Numbered from the stretch's first letter, positions 43,578 through 52,372 are shown. The stretch: 64,000 nucleotides of DNA from Candidatus Flexicrinis affinis (GCA_016716525.1 JADJWE010000001.1:1054001-1118000); one strand, 5' to 3'. The notes: generated by a model from the letters alone, not told the origin. Numbers and translations: made by a program.

Positions 43578-44960
43578 CTATTCCTCTCCGCGCCCTTCCC
43601 ACGTAAACGCGCGGATGGCGGTTGCGCTGCGTGCCGAGTCCGGGTCGCCGTGCTCGGCGATCGAGACCGACCACGCATATTCAAATTGACGCGCTTGGGG
43701 TCCCTGCCACTCGAGCGGGACGACCAAGAATAGATCGGTCGTCTCGGCGAGGTACAGCAGGCCCTGCGTAAGGGACTGCACCTCGACCAAGTACACTTCG
43801 CCCGGCGCGAGCGCGCCGGTTGCCGCCCACCGCAGCGTTACGACCTCGTCACGGCGAAAATACGCGCGCGCATCCGGGCTGATTAGGCTCGGAGCGTTGA
43901 AGGTGGCGGTGGCGGTCGGTGTCGGGGTTTCACTCCCTGATGGCGTGGGCGACAGAGTCGGCGTTGGTGTCGGGGCGGGCACGCGGATAATCTCGCCCTC
44001 GCGAAGCGCGACCGAACAGGTCGGCCCGCCAAACGTTTGACCCATTTCGCACTGCGAGAACGTCAGCTGCGGGTTGAGCAAGTCGAGCGCGTTGATCTCG
44101 GTCTCGAACTGCGCGATGATCGAGACGATGGTATCGCCTGCCCGCACCTGATAGTTCTGCACGCCCGGCGGGTTGGTCGGCGTTGGACGGAAGAACGGGT
44201 CAAACTCCTGTGTCTGTCGGATCTCTTCCTCCGACAGCGCGCTCGGGTCGGCAGAAGATAACTCGATCGAGGTCGTTTGTGCACCGCTCTGTGCTTCGGG
44301 GATTGCGGCCGGATCGTCGGTCGGGGTTGGGTACGGCACAATAATCTGTTGACCCGGGCGCAAATCGTTCTCGTCGTTCAGGTTATTGAGCGTCACAACG
44401 AGTGGGATCACGTCAAGGCTGCGGTGCCCGCAGCGTGACACGATCGCGATCATCCCATCCCCCGACTGGACGTTCTGGATGCATGGCTCCGGTGTCGGGG
44501 TCAAAGTGATCGTCGGGCTCGGGCTCGGCGAGACCGTTGGGCTTGCTGTCGGAACGCCTTCGGTTACAGTCGCCAAGACGACCGTGGGGCGCGCCGTCGG
44601 GGACTCGTTCGATTCGACAACCGCTGGCGAAGTAGGCTCGGGCTGGAGCAGCGGTGCGGCGACGATCACAGACGCACCAACGACCACAATCAGCAGTAGT
44701 AGGGCGATTCCGGTCATGTATGCGCGTGCCTTGCTGCGCAAACTGTCTTCGATGAGGTCGGTTTCGCCGTAGCGAAAGTCGTACTCCGTCGAGCGATTGG
44801 TAGGGGAGGGCTGCTGGCCGACTTCCACGTCGACAGCTTCGAGCGAAGCACCACAGTTGTAGCAGCTCGTGGCCTTGCCAGAGTTTACCGATTCGCAGAT
44901 CGGGCAGCGCTTGCTCGCCTTGCTCAACCTCGATTCCTTCCACGCACAACGCGCCGTCAT
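43578..44960 (-). CDS. Zinc-ribbon, single-pass membrane, LysM protein
   Basis: 460 residues from the ATG at 44960. A cytosolic N-terminus carries a four-Cys zinc ribbon (CPICESVNSGKATSCYNCG). One transmembrane helix follows (TGIALLLLIVVVGASVIVAAPLL, near 85-107), then outside a TPTP linker, two LysM-like domains (CIQNVQSGDGMIAIVSRCG and YQVRAGDTIVSIIAQFE), a TPTP linker and an Ig-like domain. From the first LysM onward it parallels the neighbouring lipoprotein, including the linker LSPTPSG. The zinc ribbon may bind a cytosolic partner, so this could pass information across the membrane, but that is inference. Confidence 0.8.
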   Translation of the reverse strand: MTARCAWKESRLSKASKRCPICESVNSGKATSCYNCGASLEAVDVEVGQQPSPTNRSTEYDFRYGETDLIEDSLRSKARAYMTGIALLLLIVVVGASVIVAAPLLQPEPTSPAVVESNESPTARPTVVLATVTEGVPTASPTVSPSPSPTITLTPTPEPCIQNVQSGDGMIAIVSRCGHRSLDVIPLVVTLNNLNDENDLRPGQQIIVPYPTPTDDPAAIPEAQSGAQTTSIELSSADPSALSEEEIRQTQEFDPFFRPTPTNPPGVQNYQVRAGDTIVSIIAQFETEINALDLLNPQLTFSQCEMGQTFGGPTCSVALREGEIIRVPAPTPTPTLSPTPSGSETPTPTATATFNAPSLISPDARAYFRRDEVVTLRWAATGALAPGEVYLVEVQSLTQGLLYLAETTDLFLVVPLEWQGPQARQFEYAWSVSIAEHGDPDSARSATAIRAFTWEGRGEE

Positions 44961-45055
44961 TATAAGGGCGCGCCGCGGTCGGTGCGAGGGAATCATCGTG
45001 GCAGGCGATGTCACGTAGGGATAGAATCGGGTGTTTACGCAACCGAGGGCAAGTC

Positions 45056-46204
45056 ATGTCTGATTCTGTACAGATCCGCAAGGTCGAGACCAAGGCGGAT
45101 CACAAGGTCTTTCTCGAATTCCCGTGGCGGATCTACCGCGCTGACCCGAACTGGGTGCCGCCGCTGCTTTCAATGCGCCGCGACGTGGTGTCGAAGGAGA
45201 AAAACGCCGCGTGGGAGTACATGGAAGGCGACTACTTCATTGCGTGGCGGGGCGATGAGCCCGTCGGCACGATCGCGGCGTTCATCAACCGGCGACACAA
45301 CGAACATTGGGGGACGAACGTCGGCTTCTTCGGAGCCTTCGAAGCGATCGATGACGAATCTGTCGCCCACGCCCTGCTGCAAACGGCATGCGATTGGGTG
45401 AAGGCCAAAGGGTTTCCGTCAATCATCGGCCCGCAGACATTCACCACCCACGAAGAAGTTGGACTGCTCATCGATGGCTTTGAACAACCGCTCCTGCTGA
45501 TGAGCTACCACCATCCGTACTATCAACGGCTGATCGAGAGCTTCGGCTTCGTCAAGTCGATGGACATGAACAGCTTCTACTACGATTGGGACATGGTGGC
45601 AGATGAGGGCACCGAGGAGCGTCTCGGCAAAATCGTCGAGTGGCGTATGAAGAAGGGCAATATCACAGTTCGCCCCTCCGACCCGCGCCAGCGCCGTGCG
45701 GACTTCGAGATTATCAAGCAGCTTTACAACGACGCGTGGGACAGCAACTGGGGCTTCGTACCGCTGACTCCGCGCGAGCTTGATGCCATGGTCGAAAGCC
45801 TCGGTCTCGTCTTCAACCCGGACTGGACGTACTTCGCGTTCATCGAAGGGAAACCTGTCGGCCTGATCATGTCCGTCGGTGACTTCAATCAGGTGCTAAA
45901 GCATGTTCGGCCCCGCCCCGGCATTCCCGAACCGATTTCACTGATCGGGGCGCTCTGGCACTGGAAAATCCGGCCCAAGATCACCCGTGTCCGAGTTCCA
46001 CTTCTCGGGGTCGTGCCCGAGCACCGTAACAAGGGTGTCGATCTCGTGCTGGTCTATCATCTGATGAAGGCGCTGCGAAATACGGGGATACAAGCGGCGG
46101 ACTGCGGATGGATTCTCGAGACCAATCAGGACATGGCAGGCACGCTGCGCGGGCTGGGTATGCCCACCTACCGGACGTACCGCATCTATCAAAGAGAACT
46201 CTAG
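45056..46204 (+). CDS. GNAT-fold N-acetyltransferase family protein (YghO-like)
   Basis: 382 residues from the ATG at 45056 (GAGGG upstream). Two acetyltransferase-like halves can be made out: an N-terminal part (VFLEFPWRIYRADPNWVPP, DYFIAWRGDEPVGTIAAFI, FFGAFEA) and a C-terminal part (YFAFIEGKPVGLIMSVGD, LLGVVPEHRNKGVDLVLVYHL) containing an R-x-x-G-type CoA contact. The pattern matches the uncharacterised YghO family. Substrate unknown. Divergent from the LysM pair. Confidence 0.75.
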   Translation: MSDSVQIRKVETKADHKVFLEFPWRIYRADPNWVPPLLSMRRDVVSKEKNAAWEYMEGDYFIAWRGDEPVGTIAAFINRRHNEHWGTNVGFFGAFEAIDDESVAHALLQTACDWVKAKGFPSIIGPQTFTTHEEVGLLIDGFEQPLLLMSYHHPYYQRLIESFGFVKSMDMNSFYYDWDMVADEGTEERLGKIVEWRMKKGNITVRPSDPRQRRADFEIIKQLYNDAWDSNWGFVPLTPRELDAMVESLGLVFNPDWTYFAFIEGKPVGLIMSVGDFNQVLKHVRPRPGIPEPISLIGALWHWKIRPKITRVRVPLLGVVPEHRNKGVDLVLVYHLMKALRNTGIQAADCGWILETNQDMAGTLRGLGMPTYRTYRIYQREL

Positions 46205-46307
46205 GCCACCAGCGTTCAGTGGCTGGACAGTATCTTTCGTTTCACAACGCTACGGCTGGGCTGTAGGGTTGACCACACTCATCCCTCAGCACGTTCATCG
46301 CATTCGT

Positions 46308-47588
46308 TTACGGCTGCAGCGCGCTGCGGACCGCTTCCTGCGCGTTCAATTCACCGGTGATCAGGTCGATCCACGCGGCTTGCATCGCGCGCGCCGATCC
46401 GCCTGTTCCAACCAGTTGATCGGCAGCGAATGCATTGGTCATCAGGTCTGAAAGCAGCACGTTCTCAAGTCCGGGGAACGACCAGCGCCGTAGGGCATTG
46501 CGCTGTGTCGGGGGAATTGATACTGCTTGCGCGAACGTGCCGTGGCGCTCGGCGTTCATCATCCAGTTGATGAAGCGGCCCGCGATGGCCTGCTGTTCGG
46601 GATCTTGCGTAACGATTACCCACATCCACGCGTCGATGCTCGATACGGGATCACCGGTCGAGGTCGGGATGGACGAGAACGCAGTCGCACGTTCGGTGTC
46701 GGCGAACTGAGCGAGCTGGCTGGTCTTGACGACTCCAGACGGAATCTGCCCGGTCGCTACCGCCCTCGAGTATTCGCCCGGGGACGAGTAGTCTACCGAG
46801 CCCGGCACGATCAGGTCTTCGGTACGCAGCATGTCATAGAACGAGAATACAGCCTCGACGGCAGCTTCGGTCAGCGCGCCCTGCGAGTCGAGGATGCCAC
46901 CCGCCGCGCTGTACTGGAGCCACAGCACGTCAGCGATGCCGCTCGAACTGGCTGCCGGTACGACCAGCGGACGGTCCAGATCGAACACGGCGTCGAACGT
47001 CATGCGATCGACCGGTTCGTTGTCGGCGTCGTACGCGAACAGATAGAGTTCGGCGAGGTAGGGCAGGGCGTACAACTGGTCGTCGGCGCGCCCAAGCCGC
47101 AGCGCGGCCGGGAACAAATCGGCGATGACGGCCGAGGCAACTCGTCCTTCAATGGGCTGAATCAGACCGTCTTCGACTGCTCTCACAAGATCGCTGCGCC
47201 GGAGCAGGGTGATATCCGGGAGTGCGCCGGGAGCCACACTGCTCGCGCTGCGCAAGATGGCCATGATTCCACCAACGTCGCTTTCCGCCTTGCGCCGCAG
47301 GTCGACGACTATCCCGTCTTGCGTGTTAGAGAATTCGGCGATATCCGCCTCGACGATGGCGGCCACCGCGTCGGCATTGGCCGGCAGCAGCGTGTCCGGA
47401 AACCATATCGTCAGCGTCGTCGGTTCAGGCGTCTCAGCAGTTGGCGATGCCGTTGGCGTCACGGTCGGAGTGGCCGCCGATGTCGGCGTCGCCACGGCCT
47501 GTTCGGCTGGGGCTGCCTCAGGCGTCGCGCTGCATGCCACCGCGACAACCATGACGAAAACCGCTGAGAGTGCGCTATGCCGGAACAT
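46308..47588 (-). CDS. Extracellular solute-binding lipoprotein (ABC sugar-transport type)
   Basis: 426 residues from the ATG at 47588. A lipoprotein signal ends in VAVAC, followed by a Thr/Pro linker and a family-1-like binding-protein fold (LTIWFPDTLLPANADAVAAIV; GALPDITLLRRSDLVRAVEDGLIQPI; QLYALPYLAELYLFAYD; AFSSIPTS; AIAGRFINWMMNAERHG). Substrate unknown, and no permease or ATPase gene lies nearby, so it may be orphan or use remote transport components. Its start overlaps the LOG gene by 14 bases. Confidence 0.85.
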   Translation of the reverse strand: MFRHSALSAVFVMVVAVACSATPEAAPAEQAVATPTSAATPTVTPTASPTAETPEPTTLTIWFPDTLLPANADAVAAIVEADIAEFSNTQDGIVVDLRRKAESDVGGIMAILRSASSVAPGALPDITLLRRSDLVRAVEDGLIQPIEGRVASAVIADLFPAALRLGRADDQLYALPYLAELYLFAYDADNEPVDRMTFDAVFDLDRPLVVPAASSSGIADVLWLQYSAAGGILDSQGALTEAAVEAVFSFYDMLRTEDLIVPGSVDYSSPGEYSRAVATGQIPSGVVKTSQLAQFADTERATAFSSIPTSTGDPVSSIDAWMWVIVTQDPEQQAIAGRFINWMMNAERHGTFAQAVSIPPTQRNALRRWSFPGLENVLLSDLMTNAFAADQLVGTGGSARAMQAAWIDLITGELNAQEAVRSALQP

Positions 47589-48114
47589 GGTTCGAAATGA
47601 GATCGACAACCGCTTCAGGCGTGTCCGCAAACTGCACGTGCATCCAACCTTCATGGTGCATGAATTCCGACCGGCCTGTAATGTCGATGATGGGCCGCCA
47701 GAAACTGCCGTAGCACACCGTAGAACGGCGCGGCATGTCGCCAGCCCGCATCAACTCGGATGCATATACCAATTCGTTTAGCGTTCCCAATCCGCCGGGC
47801 ATGACGACGAACGCATCCGGCACGAGCACGAGGTGCTCAAGTCGCGCGCGCAGCGTCTCGAACGGGCGGACTTCGGTCAGATACGGGTTGGGTTTCGAGC
47901 CTCGCTGGCGTTCAAACGGGAGACAAGTCACGCCGATGGTCGTTCCGCCGACCTCATACGCGCCTTGGCTCGCTGCCGTCATCACACCGTTGTAGCCACC
48001 AGTCATGACGGCGTACCCGGCCTGCGCTAGCAGGCGCCCGACCGCGACGCTTTCCTGATACACCGGATGAGCAGGGGTCGGAAGTGCGCTCCCGAATACC
48101 GCGACGATCTTCAC
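47575..48114 (-). CDS. LOG family protein (nucleotide 5'-monophosphate phosphoribohydrolase)
   Basis: 179 residues. The Rossmann fold begins KIVAVFGSALPTPAHPVYQ. The catalytic region is VVMPGGLGTLNELVYASELM: it keeps the PGGxGTxxE motif, where Glu is catalytic. Related proteins release the base from nucleoside 5'-monophosphates, including cytokinin precursors. The fold also carries MTGGYNGVMTAASQGA. Located in a four-gene minus-strand operon between HIT and the solute-binding protein. Confidence 0.9.
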   Translation of the reverse strand: MKIVAVFGSALPTPAHPVYQESVAVGRLLAQAGYAVMTGGYNGVMTAASQGAYEVGGTTIGVTCLPFERQRGSKPNPYLTEVRPFETLRARLEHLVLVPDAFVVMPGGLGTLNELVYASELMRAGDMPRRSTVCYGSFWRPIIDITGRSEFMHHEGWMHVQFADTPEAVVDLISNHVPA

Positions 48115-48120
48115 GATAAC

Positions 48121-48477
48121 CTACTCCGACGATTTCCGTTTAAGCATCGGGCCGACCGGTTCGCCGCCGACCAGATGCATGTGCACGTGGTAGACCTCCT
48201 GGCCGCCGTGTTCGCCGCAGTTGACAATCAGCCGGTAGCCCGATTCCGCGATGCCCAGATCTTCGGCGATGCGCCGGGCGGCGGTGAACATGCGCCCAAG
48301 CGTCATTTCGTCCTCAGGCGTCACGTCCGACACAGTCGGGATCTCTTTGTTCGGGACGATCAAGATATGTACGGCACGTTGGGGGTTGATGTCCCAGAAC
48401 GCGGTGACGAGATCGTCGCTGTAGACCTTCTTCGACGGGATTTCGCCCGCAATGATCTTTGAGAAAATGGTCGGCAT
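48121..48477 (-). CDS. HIT family nucleotide hydrolase (HinT-like)
   Basis: 118 residues. The histidine triad appears as HVHMHLVGG near residue 97, preceded by the conserved FWDINPQRAVHILIVPNKEI and LIVNCGEHGGQEV. HinT-type proteins hydrolyse purine nucleoside phosphoramidates or aminoacyl-AMP. Normal length. Gaps of 6 and 9 bases to its neighbours show it belongs to the ECH-HIT-LOG operon. Confidence 0.95.
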   Translation of the reverse strand: MPTIFSKIIAGEIPSKKVYSDDLVTAFWDINPQRAVHILIVPNKEIPTVSDVTPEDEMTLGRMFTAARRIAEDLGIAESGYRLIVNCGEHGGQEVYHVHMHLVGGEPVGPMLKRKSSE

Positions 48478-48486
48478 GGGGCCTCC

Positions 48487-49281
48487 TTACTTGCCCTTGA
48501 ACACGGGCGCGCGCTTTTCGAGAAACGCACTCACGCCTTCTCTGAAATCTTCGGTCGTGAACATGACAGCTTGCACGCGTGCCTCGTAATCGGCAGCGTC
48601 GTCAAGATCGCGCTCTGCTGCCCGATAAATCGCGCGCTTGGTCATACCGATTGCCCGGGTGGGCAGCGTGGCAAGCTTGTGGGCGAGAGCAGTCGTTTCT
48701 TCGTGCAGCGACTCGGCCGGTACGACGCGATTGACGATGCCCGTCACCAGTGCCTGATCGGCGGAAACGCGGTTCTTCGCGTCGGCCAGCAGCGCGAACT
48801 CGAGGGCTTTAGCAGTGCCGACGGCGCGTTGGAGCAAATACGTCAGGCCGCCGTCTGGCACGAGGCCGATGTTCACGAATGCCGCAAAGATGAAGCTAGC
48901 CGCATCTGATGCAATTCTCAGGTCGCAGGCGAGTGCAAGGCTAGTACCCGCCCCTGCCGCTGCGCCGTTGATGCTGGCAATGATCGGTTTCGGCATGGAT
49001 CGCATCTGCTTCGCAAGCGTGTTCAGTCCCGCTCGCAGATAGTCCGTGATCGGGACGTCAGGGTTGGCCTGAATTTCGGCAAGGTCTGCGCCGCTGCAGA
49101 AACCGCGCCCCTCGCCAGTGAGGACGACTGCACGTACATCGCCATCGCGGTCGGCGGACTTCAGCGCCGCCTTCATCTCGTCCATCATCGGCGTGGTCAG
49201 CGCGTTGAACGAGTCGGGACGGTTAAGTGTGATGGTGGCGACACCGTCACCGCTCTGATATCGTATGAACTGGTACGACAT
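48487..49281 (-). CDS. Enoyl-CoA hydratase/isomerase (PaaG-like)
   Basis: 264 residues from the ATG at 49281, nine bases after AAGGAG. Crotonase fold: oxyanion-hole strands GEGRGFCSGADL and NGAAAGAGTSLALACDL, and GLVPDGGLTYLLQRAVG carrying the Asp found in PaaG-type 1,2-epoxyphenylacetyl-CoA isomerases instead of the hydratase Glu. C-terminal KRAPVFKGK is typical. It may therefore isomerise rather than hydrate; the substrate is not shown by context. First gene of the four-gene minus-strand unit. Confidence 0.9.
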   Translation of the reverse strand: MSYQFIRYQSGDGVATITLNRPDSFNALTTPMMDEMKAALKSADRDGDVRAVVLTGEGRGFCSGADLAEIQANPDVPITDYLRAGLNTLAKQMRSMPKPIIASINGAAAGAGTSLALACDLRIASDAASFIFAAFVNIGLVPDGGLTYLLQRAVGTAKALEFALLADAKNRVSADQALVTGIVNRVVPAESLHEETTALAHKLATLPTRAIGMTKRAIYRAAERDLDDAADYEARVQAVMFTTEDFREGVSAFLEKRAPVFKGK

Positions 49282-49370
49282 GCTGCGCTCCTTCTCACGG
49301 GTCGTATGGCCCGGACGAATGCAGGCGGACATTGTACCATCGAACTAAGAACGGGGGTCAGAATCAGATT

Positions 49371-49886
49371 ATGCGCGGCGCAGACGAACACCGCGAGCGA
49401 GCAGGAACAGAGCCGGTTACCTTCGCTATCGTAACGGTGAGCGACACCCGTACGCCGGACACCGACCAGAATCGGATCTATCTTGAGCGCCGCCTGACCG
49501 AAACCGGACATCGTGCTGGACCCTATCGCCTGATCAAGGACGAGCCGCAGCAAGTGGCCGATGTACTGGACGCGCTGGCATCAACGGCAGGCGTGCAGAT
49601 CATCCTGTTCAACGGCGGTACCGGCATCGCCCCACGCGACACGACGTTCGATGTCATTAGCGCGAAGCTCGAAAAGACGCTGCCGGGGTTCGGTGAGCTG
49701 TTTAGAATGTTGAGCTATCAGGAGGTAGGCGCTGCGGCGATGCTCAGCCGTGCAACGGCGGGCGTGTATCGGGGTAGGTTCGTGATCTCGGTGCCGGGCA
49801 GCCCCAATGCTGTCGAGGTCGCGTTCGAGAAGCTAATCCTGCCGGAGATCAACCATCTGGCGTGGGAAGTGATTCGCAAGCAGTAA
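49371..49886 (+). CDS. MoaB/MogA-family molybdopterin biosynthesis protein
   Basis: 171 residues from the ATG at 49371; a TTG at 49332 is a longer option. Adenylylates molybdopterin before metal insertion. The signature FNGGTGIAPRDTTFDVI, with the conserved GGTG and Asp, and the late SVPGSPNAVEVAFEKLILPE define the family, along with an early IVTVSDTRTPDTD. No other molybdenum-cofactor genes are nearby. It ends 84 bases before tRNA-Ser, on whose opposite strand the recombinase frame stops 7 bases from this gene. Confidence 0.92.
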   Translation: MRGADEHRERAGTEPVTFAIVTVSDTRTPDTDQNRIYLERRLTETGHRAGPYRLIKDEPQQVADVLDALASTAGVQIILFNGGTGIAPRDTTFDVISAKLEKTLPGFGELFRMLSYQEVGAAAMLSRATAGVYRGRFVISVPGSPNAVEVAFEKLILPEINHLAWEVIRKQ

Positions 49887-49892
49887 CGTCGT

Positions 49893-51749
49893 CTACCCGG
49901 AATCCCGACCGTTTGGGGTGCGGCACACCCTATACACACGACGCCGAGATTGTATAATGTCAGGCGAACAGGAGAGGTGCCGGAGCGGCCGAACGGGCTC
50001 GTCTCGAAAACGAGTATAGGCGATGAGTCTATCGAGGGTTCGAATCCCTCCCTCTCCGCACGAAAGGAAGTTATCCGAACAGCTTCCTGAGCCGAGACCG
50101 CTAGAATTGCTGGCGGTCTTTGCTTTTCTGCCCTTGCTGATCGCTGGTGCCCCAGGTCGTACTCGCTCCGTGATATCCTGCAAGTACGCGAATGGCGCAC
50201 ACAACTCCAAACGTATCTTTCCCGCAGGGTCAACGACGACCCTCTCAACCATATAACGCAGCAGTTCTTTCTGGTCGCTGCGTTCAAGGCGATTATACAC
50301 GATACCCACCTGCGCGATGATTTCGAGCGCCGCGTCAAGATTCTCGATGTAGACCTGCTGTTGCCCTTCCAACCCTTCCAAACTCATCCGAATACGTGAG
50401 CGGCGATCCTGCCATTCCTGCCATTGCATGTCCCATAGGCTGTCTGTCACTTTTCCGGCTGCGTAGAGTCGCATCAGCCGAACTTCTTCGTCGTCGATCG
50501 ACTTTAGGGCAGCCAGCAGTTGCGCGCGCTCGTCCGGGCGCAGATGCCCCATCGCCTCCGCAATGTCATCTGTATATGCAGCACGAATCAGCGGGATCAG
50601 GTCGGGATCAACCTGTACGCTCTGCAAGGCCTCTGCCATCTGTCCGTCAATACTGCTACATAGGAAGTTGATGCCGCTGCGCGCGATGCAGTAGTAAGGG
50701 GTTCCTCCGCCCGGACGAGACGCGTTGGACGTGGAGCAGGTCAGACGGGTCAAATCCTGGGTGTCAGGCGCGCTGTAGTAGATCAATCCCTTGAGCAGAT
50801 AGTCATGGCGACGTTCACGTCCACGTTTCCGGTCGCGTTGCTCGAGAATTGCCAGTCCACGCTCAAAATCTTCCGTCGTGACAATCGGTTCCCAGTTTCC
50901 TCTGATGGACTTTGGGGGTATTTTTCCCGCACGACTGGTCACCCATCCAGCATACGTCCAGTTGTGGAAGATTGCCGCAAGCGTACTGGTATTCGCGACC
51001 CGTTTGCCATGCTTCTTGACGTGAACAAATGGACGCCCGCTTCGATACGTGTGCCCTTTGGCGTGGAGGGCCTCACAAATCTGCTCCAGCGTCAGCTCGT
51101 TCTGCAGCAGCAGATCCCAAGCATAGCGCCAAAGTGAGGCGCGTTTTGGGTCTTGCTCGATCCAGTGGGTGTGCCGTCCTTGAAGCTTTTTGGCTTCCCC
51201 AAACACCTTGTCTTCCACATTGCGGTAGCCATCAGGTGCAACCCCACAAAAACCACCACTCTGACGCTTTGCCTGCAACCCCCCTTTCACACGAATCCCC
51301 AAGAGCGCTGACTCGCGTCGCGCCAACGTGAAGGACAGCGCTACGATGACCCGATCATCCGGATCCATTGGATCAAGATCAGGCGAATTGGCGAAGCGCA
51401 CAGCGACACCGAATTCATGCAGCTCGTCAATTGCGCGAAGGGCCTCCGTATCGTTCCGTCCAAAGCGGTCAGCGCGTTCCACGATGACATGTGAGAATCG
51501 ACCAACACGGGCATCTGTCAGCAGTCGCTGATATCCATCCCGATTCGGTGTCTTGCCCGTAAGCACGTCAATGTACTCGTCGATCACGGACAGTTCAGAG
51601 TGCTTGAGCACATTCTCTTCGATGGCAAACCGCTGTCGAGCGCGTGAAAGTTCCGGCTTCTGGTTCTCGTCGCTGCTTGTCCTCAAGTAGATCGCCCATC
51701 CCGGTCGGGGTGGGGACGGTGCCTGTCTCTTTCGCCTGTTTGTAGCCAT
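49893..51749 (-). CDS. Large serine recombinase / site-specific integrase reading through tRNA-Ser
   Basis: 618 residues from the ATG at 51749 (AGGAG ten bases before). The N-terminal resolvase domain shows AIYLRTSSDENQKPE with the nucleophile Ser, IVERADRFGRND, and a VALSFTLARRESALLGIRVKGG helix. A recombinase domain (PDGYRN, LTLEQICEALHAKGH, AAIFHNWTYAGWV), a Cys-poor zinc-ribbon-like part and a coiled coil (DDEEVRLMRLYAAGK) follow. About 55 C-terminal residues, from CGEGGIRTLDRLIAYT onward, are encoded by the antisense of tRNA-Ser and its 5' flank. The protein end was therefore probably created by integration into the tRNA 3' end. It integrates or excises DNA by double-strand exchange through a Ser-DNA link. 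Confidence 0.88.
   Translation of the reverse strand: MATNRRKRQAPSPPRPGWAIYLRTSSDENQKPELSRARQRFAIEENVLKHSELSVIDEYIDVLTGKTPNRDGYQRLLTDARVGRFSHVIVERADRFGRNDTEALRAIDELHEFGVAVRFANSPDLDPMDPDDRVIVALSFTLARRESALLGIRVKGGLQAKRQSGGFCGVAPDGYRNVEDKVFGEAKKLQGRHTHWIEQDPKRASLWRYAWDLLLQNELTLEQICEALHAKGHTYRSGRPFVHVKKHGKRVANTSTLAAIFHNWTYAGWVTSRAGKIPPKSIRGNWEPIVTTEDFERGLAILEQRDRKRGRERRHDYLLKGLIYYSAPDTQDLTRLTCSTSNASRPGGGTPYYCIARSGINFLCSSIDGQMAEALQSVQVDPDLIPLIRAAYTDDIAEAMGHLRPDERAQLLAALKSIDDEEVRLMRLYAAGKVTDSLWDMQWQEWQDRRSRIRMSLEGLEGQQQVYIENLDAALEIIAQVGIVYNRLERSDQKELLRYMVERVVVDPAGKIRLELCAPFAYLQDITERVRPGAPAISKGRKAKTASNSSGLGSGSCSDNFLSCGEGGIRTLDRLIAYTRFRDEPVRPLRHLSCSPDIIQSRRRVYRVCRTPNGRDSG
49953..49958 (+). promoter_or_regulatory. 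-10 box of tRNA-Ser
   Basis: TATAAT twelve bases before the first base of the mature tRNA. No good -35 element is seen. Confidence 0.55.
49971..50058 (+). tRNA. tRNA-Ser (anticodon CGA)
   Basis: 88 bases. The acceptor stem GGAGAGG pairs with CCTCTCC (50051-50057), followed by discriminator G. The anticodon stem CTCGT/ACGAG encloses the loop CTCGAAA, with the anticodon CGA at 50005-50007. A long variable arm and the T-arm GAGGG-TTCGAAT-CCCTC follow. CCA is not encoded. It forms the left edge of the putative island; the recombinase frame crosses it on the opposite strand. Confidence 0.95.
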
Positions 51750-51762
51750 CGCTCTGCCGCTC

Positions 51763-51978
51763 CTACACAGCATGTGTCTTCGGTTCTTGTTCACGATACT
51801 GCAACTCGCCGCGAAGCGAATTTTCGGCGCGGATTTCTGTGATTTCTTCTTCGGAATCGCATGGATATTGGACGGCGGCAAGAATTCGCGCGACGCGGAG
51901 TACCCGCTTGATCATCACGTCAGGGGATTCAGAGAGTCCTGAAGTCTGAAGTCCTGTTGTCGAACTCACTATGTTCAT
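51763..51978 (-). CDS. Small protein upstream of the recombinase, unknown (71 residues)
   Basis: A strong AGGAGGT ribosome-binding site (51984-51990 on the minus strand) lies five bases before the ATG, which overlaps the previous stop as ATGA. Charged and helical in its second half (EEEITEIRAENSLRGELQY). No domain recognised. Its position directly ahead of the integrase suggests an accessory role such as a directionality or regulatory factor, but the sequence shows no HTH, so this is only position-based. Confidence 0.6.
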   Translation of the reverse strand: MNIVSSTTGLQTSGLSESPDVMIKRVLRVARILAAVQYPCDSEEEITEIRAENSLRGELQYREQEPKTHAV

Positions 51979-52169
51979 GCAGGACCTCCTGAACTTCCCC
52001 GATATCGCGCCAGATCATCGTTGAGTGCCTGACCCAGCTGGAAGGCGACTTGGGCCGAAGCGTATGTGATACATTCCATGAAATTTCCCCCGGCGACTCG
52101 ACTTGTCACCAGCGTAAGGCAGCGAGCGCGGTCTGGAATGCAACGTAGCCGCACCGTTTTGCTGGCCAT
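51975..52169 (-). CDS. Small protein, first gene of the recombinase operon, unknown (64 residues)
   Basis: From the ATG at 52169; a TTG at 52193 would add eight residues. Contains TVRLRCIPDRARCLTLVTSR and a helical AFQLGQALNDDLARY segment, with three Cys. It overlaps the next gene by ATGA, indicating translational coupling. No family recognised. The intergenic region toward the Rhs array must carry its promoter. Confidence 0.55.
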   Translation of the reverse strand: MASKTVRLRCIPDRARCLTLVTSRVAGGNFMECITYASAQVAFQLGQALNDDLARYRGSSGGPA

Positions 52170-52193
52170 TGGCTCGTCGACTCCGGATAGCAA

Positions 52194-52372
52194 TCCGTTT
52201 CGATTGTCGCAGAGGGCGCGATCGTAAGGTGGCGAGGACTACAGCTTACGGTTGGCAGAATTGCGGGGCTGTCGGGATTCGCCAAGCCGGGAGCTCGGAG
52301 CATCGCGTATACTGTGCAGTGACGGTCGGCTAGCACCGGAGCAGCCCGGATGACGAACTGTTCACCACCGAG
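52194..52372. other. Divergent control region between recombinase operon and Rhs array
   Basis: 179 bases, no gene. It must hold the promoter of the leftward recombinase operon. The motif CGCGTATACTGTG at about 52309 matches the segment found before later Rhs cores. The Rhs core homology begins at 52343 (GATGACGAACTGTTC), with an in-frame TAG just before it, so no longer upstream coding part is attached. Confidence 0.5.

Noticed and set aside
50036..50058. A second attachment site within the window
   Set aside because: No further copy of the tRNA-Ser 3' end was noticed between 50100 and 64000, so the right end cannot be placed.
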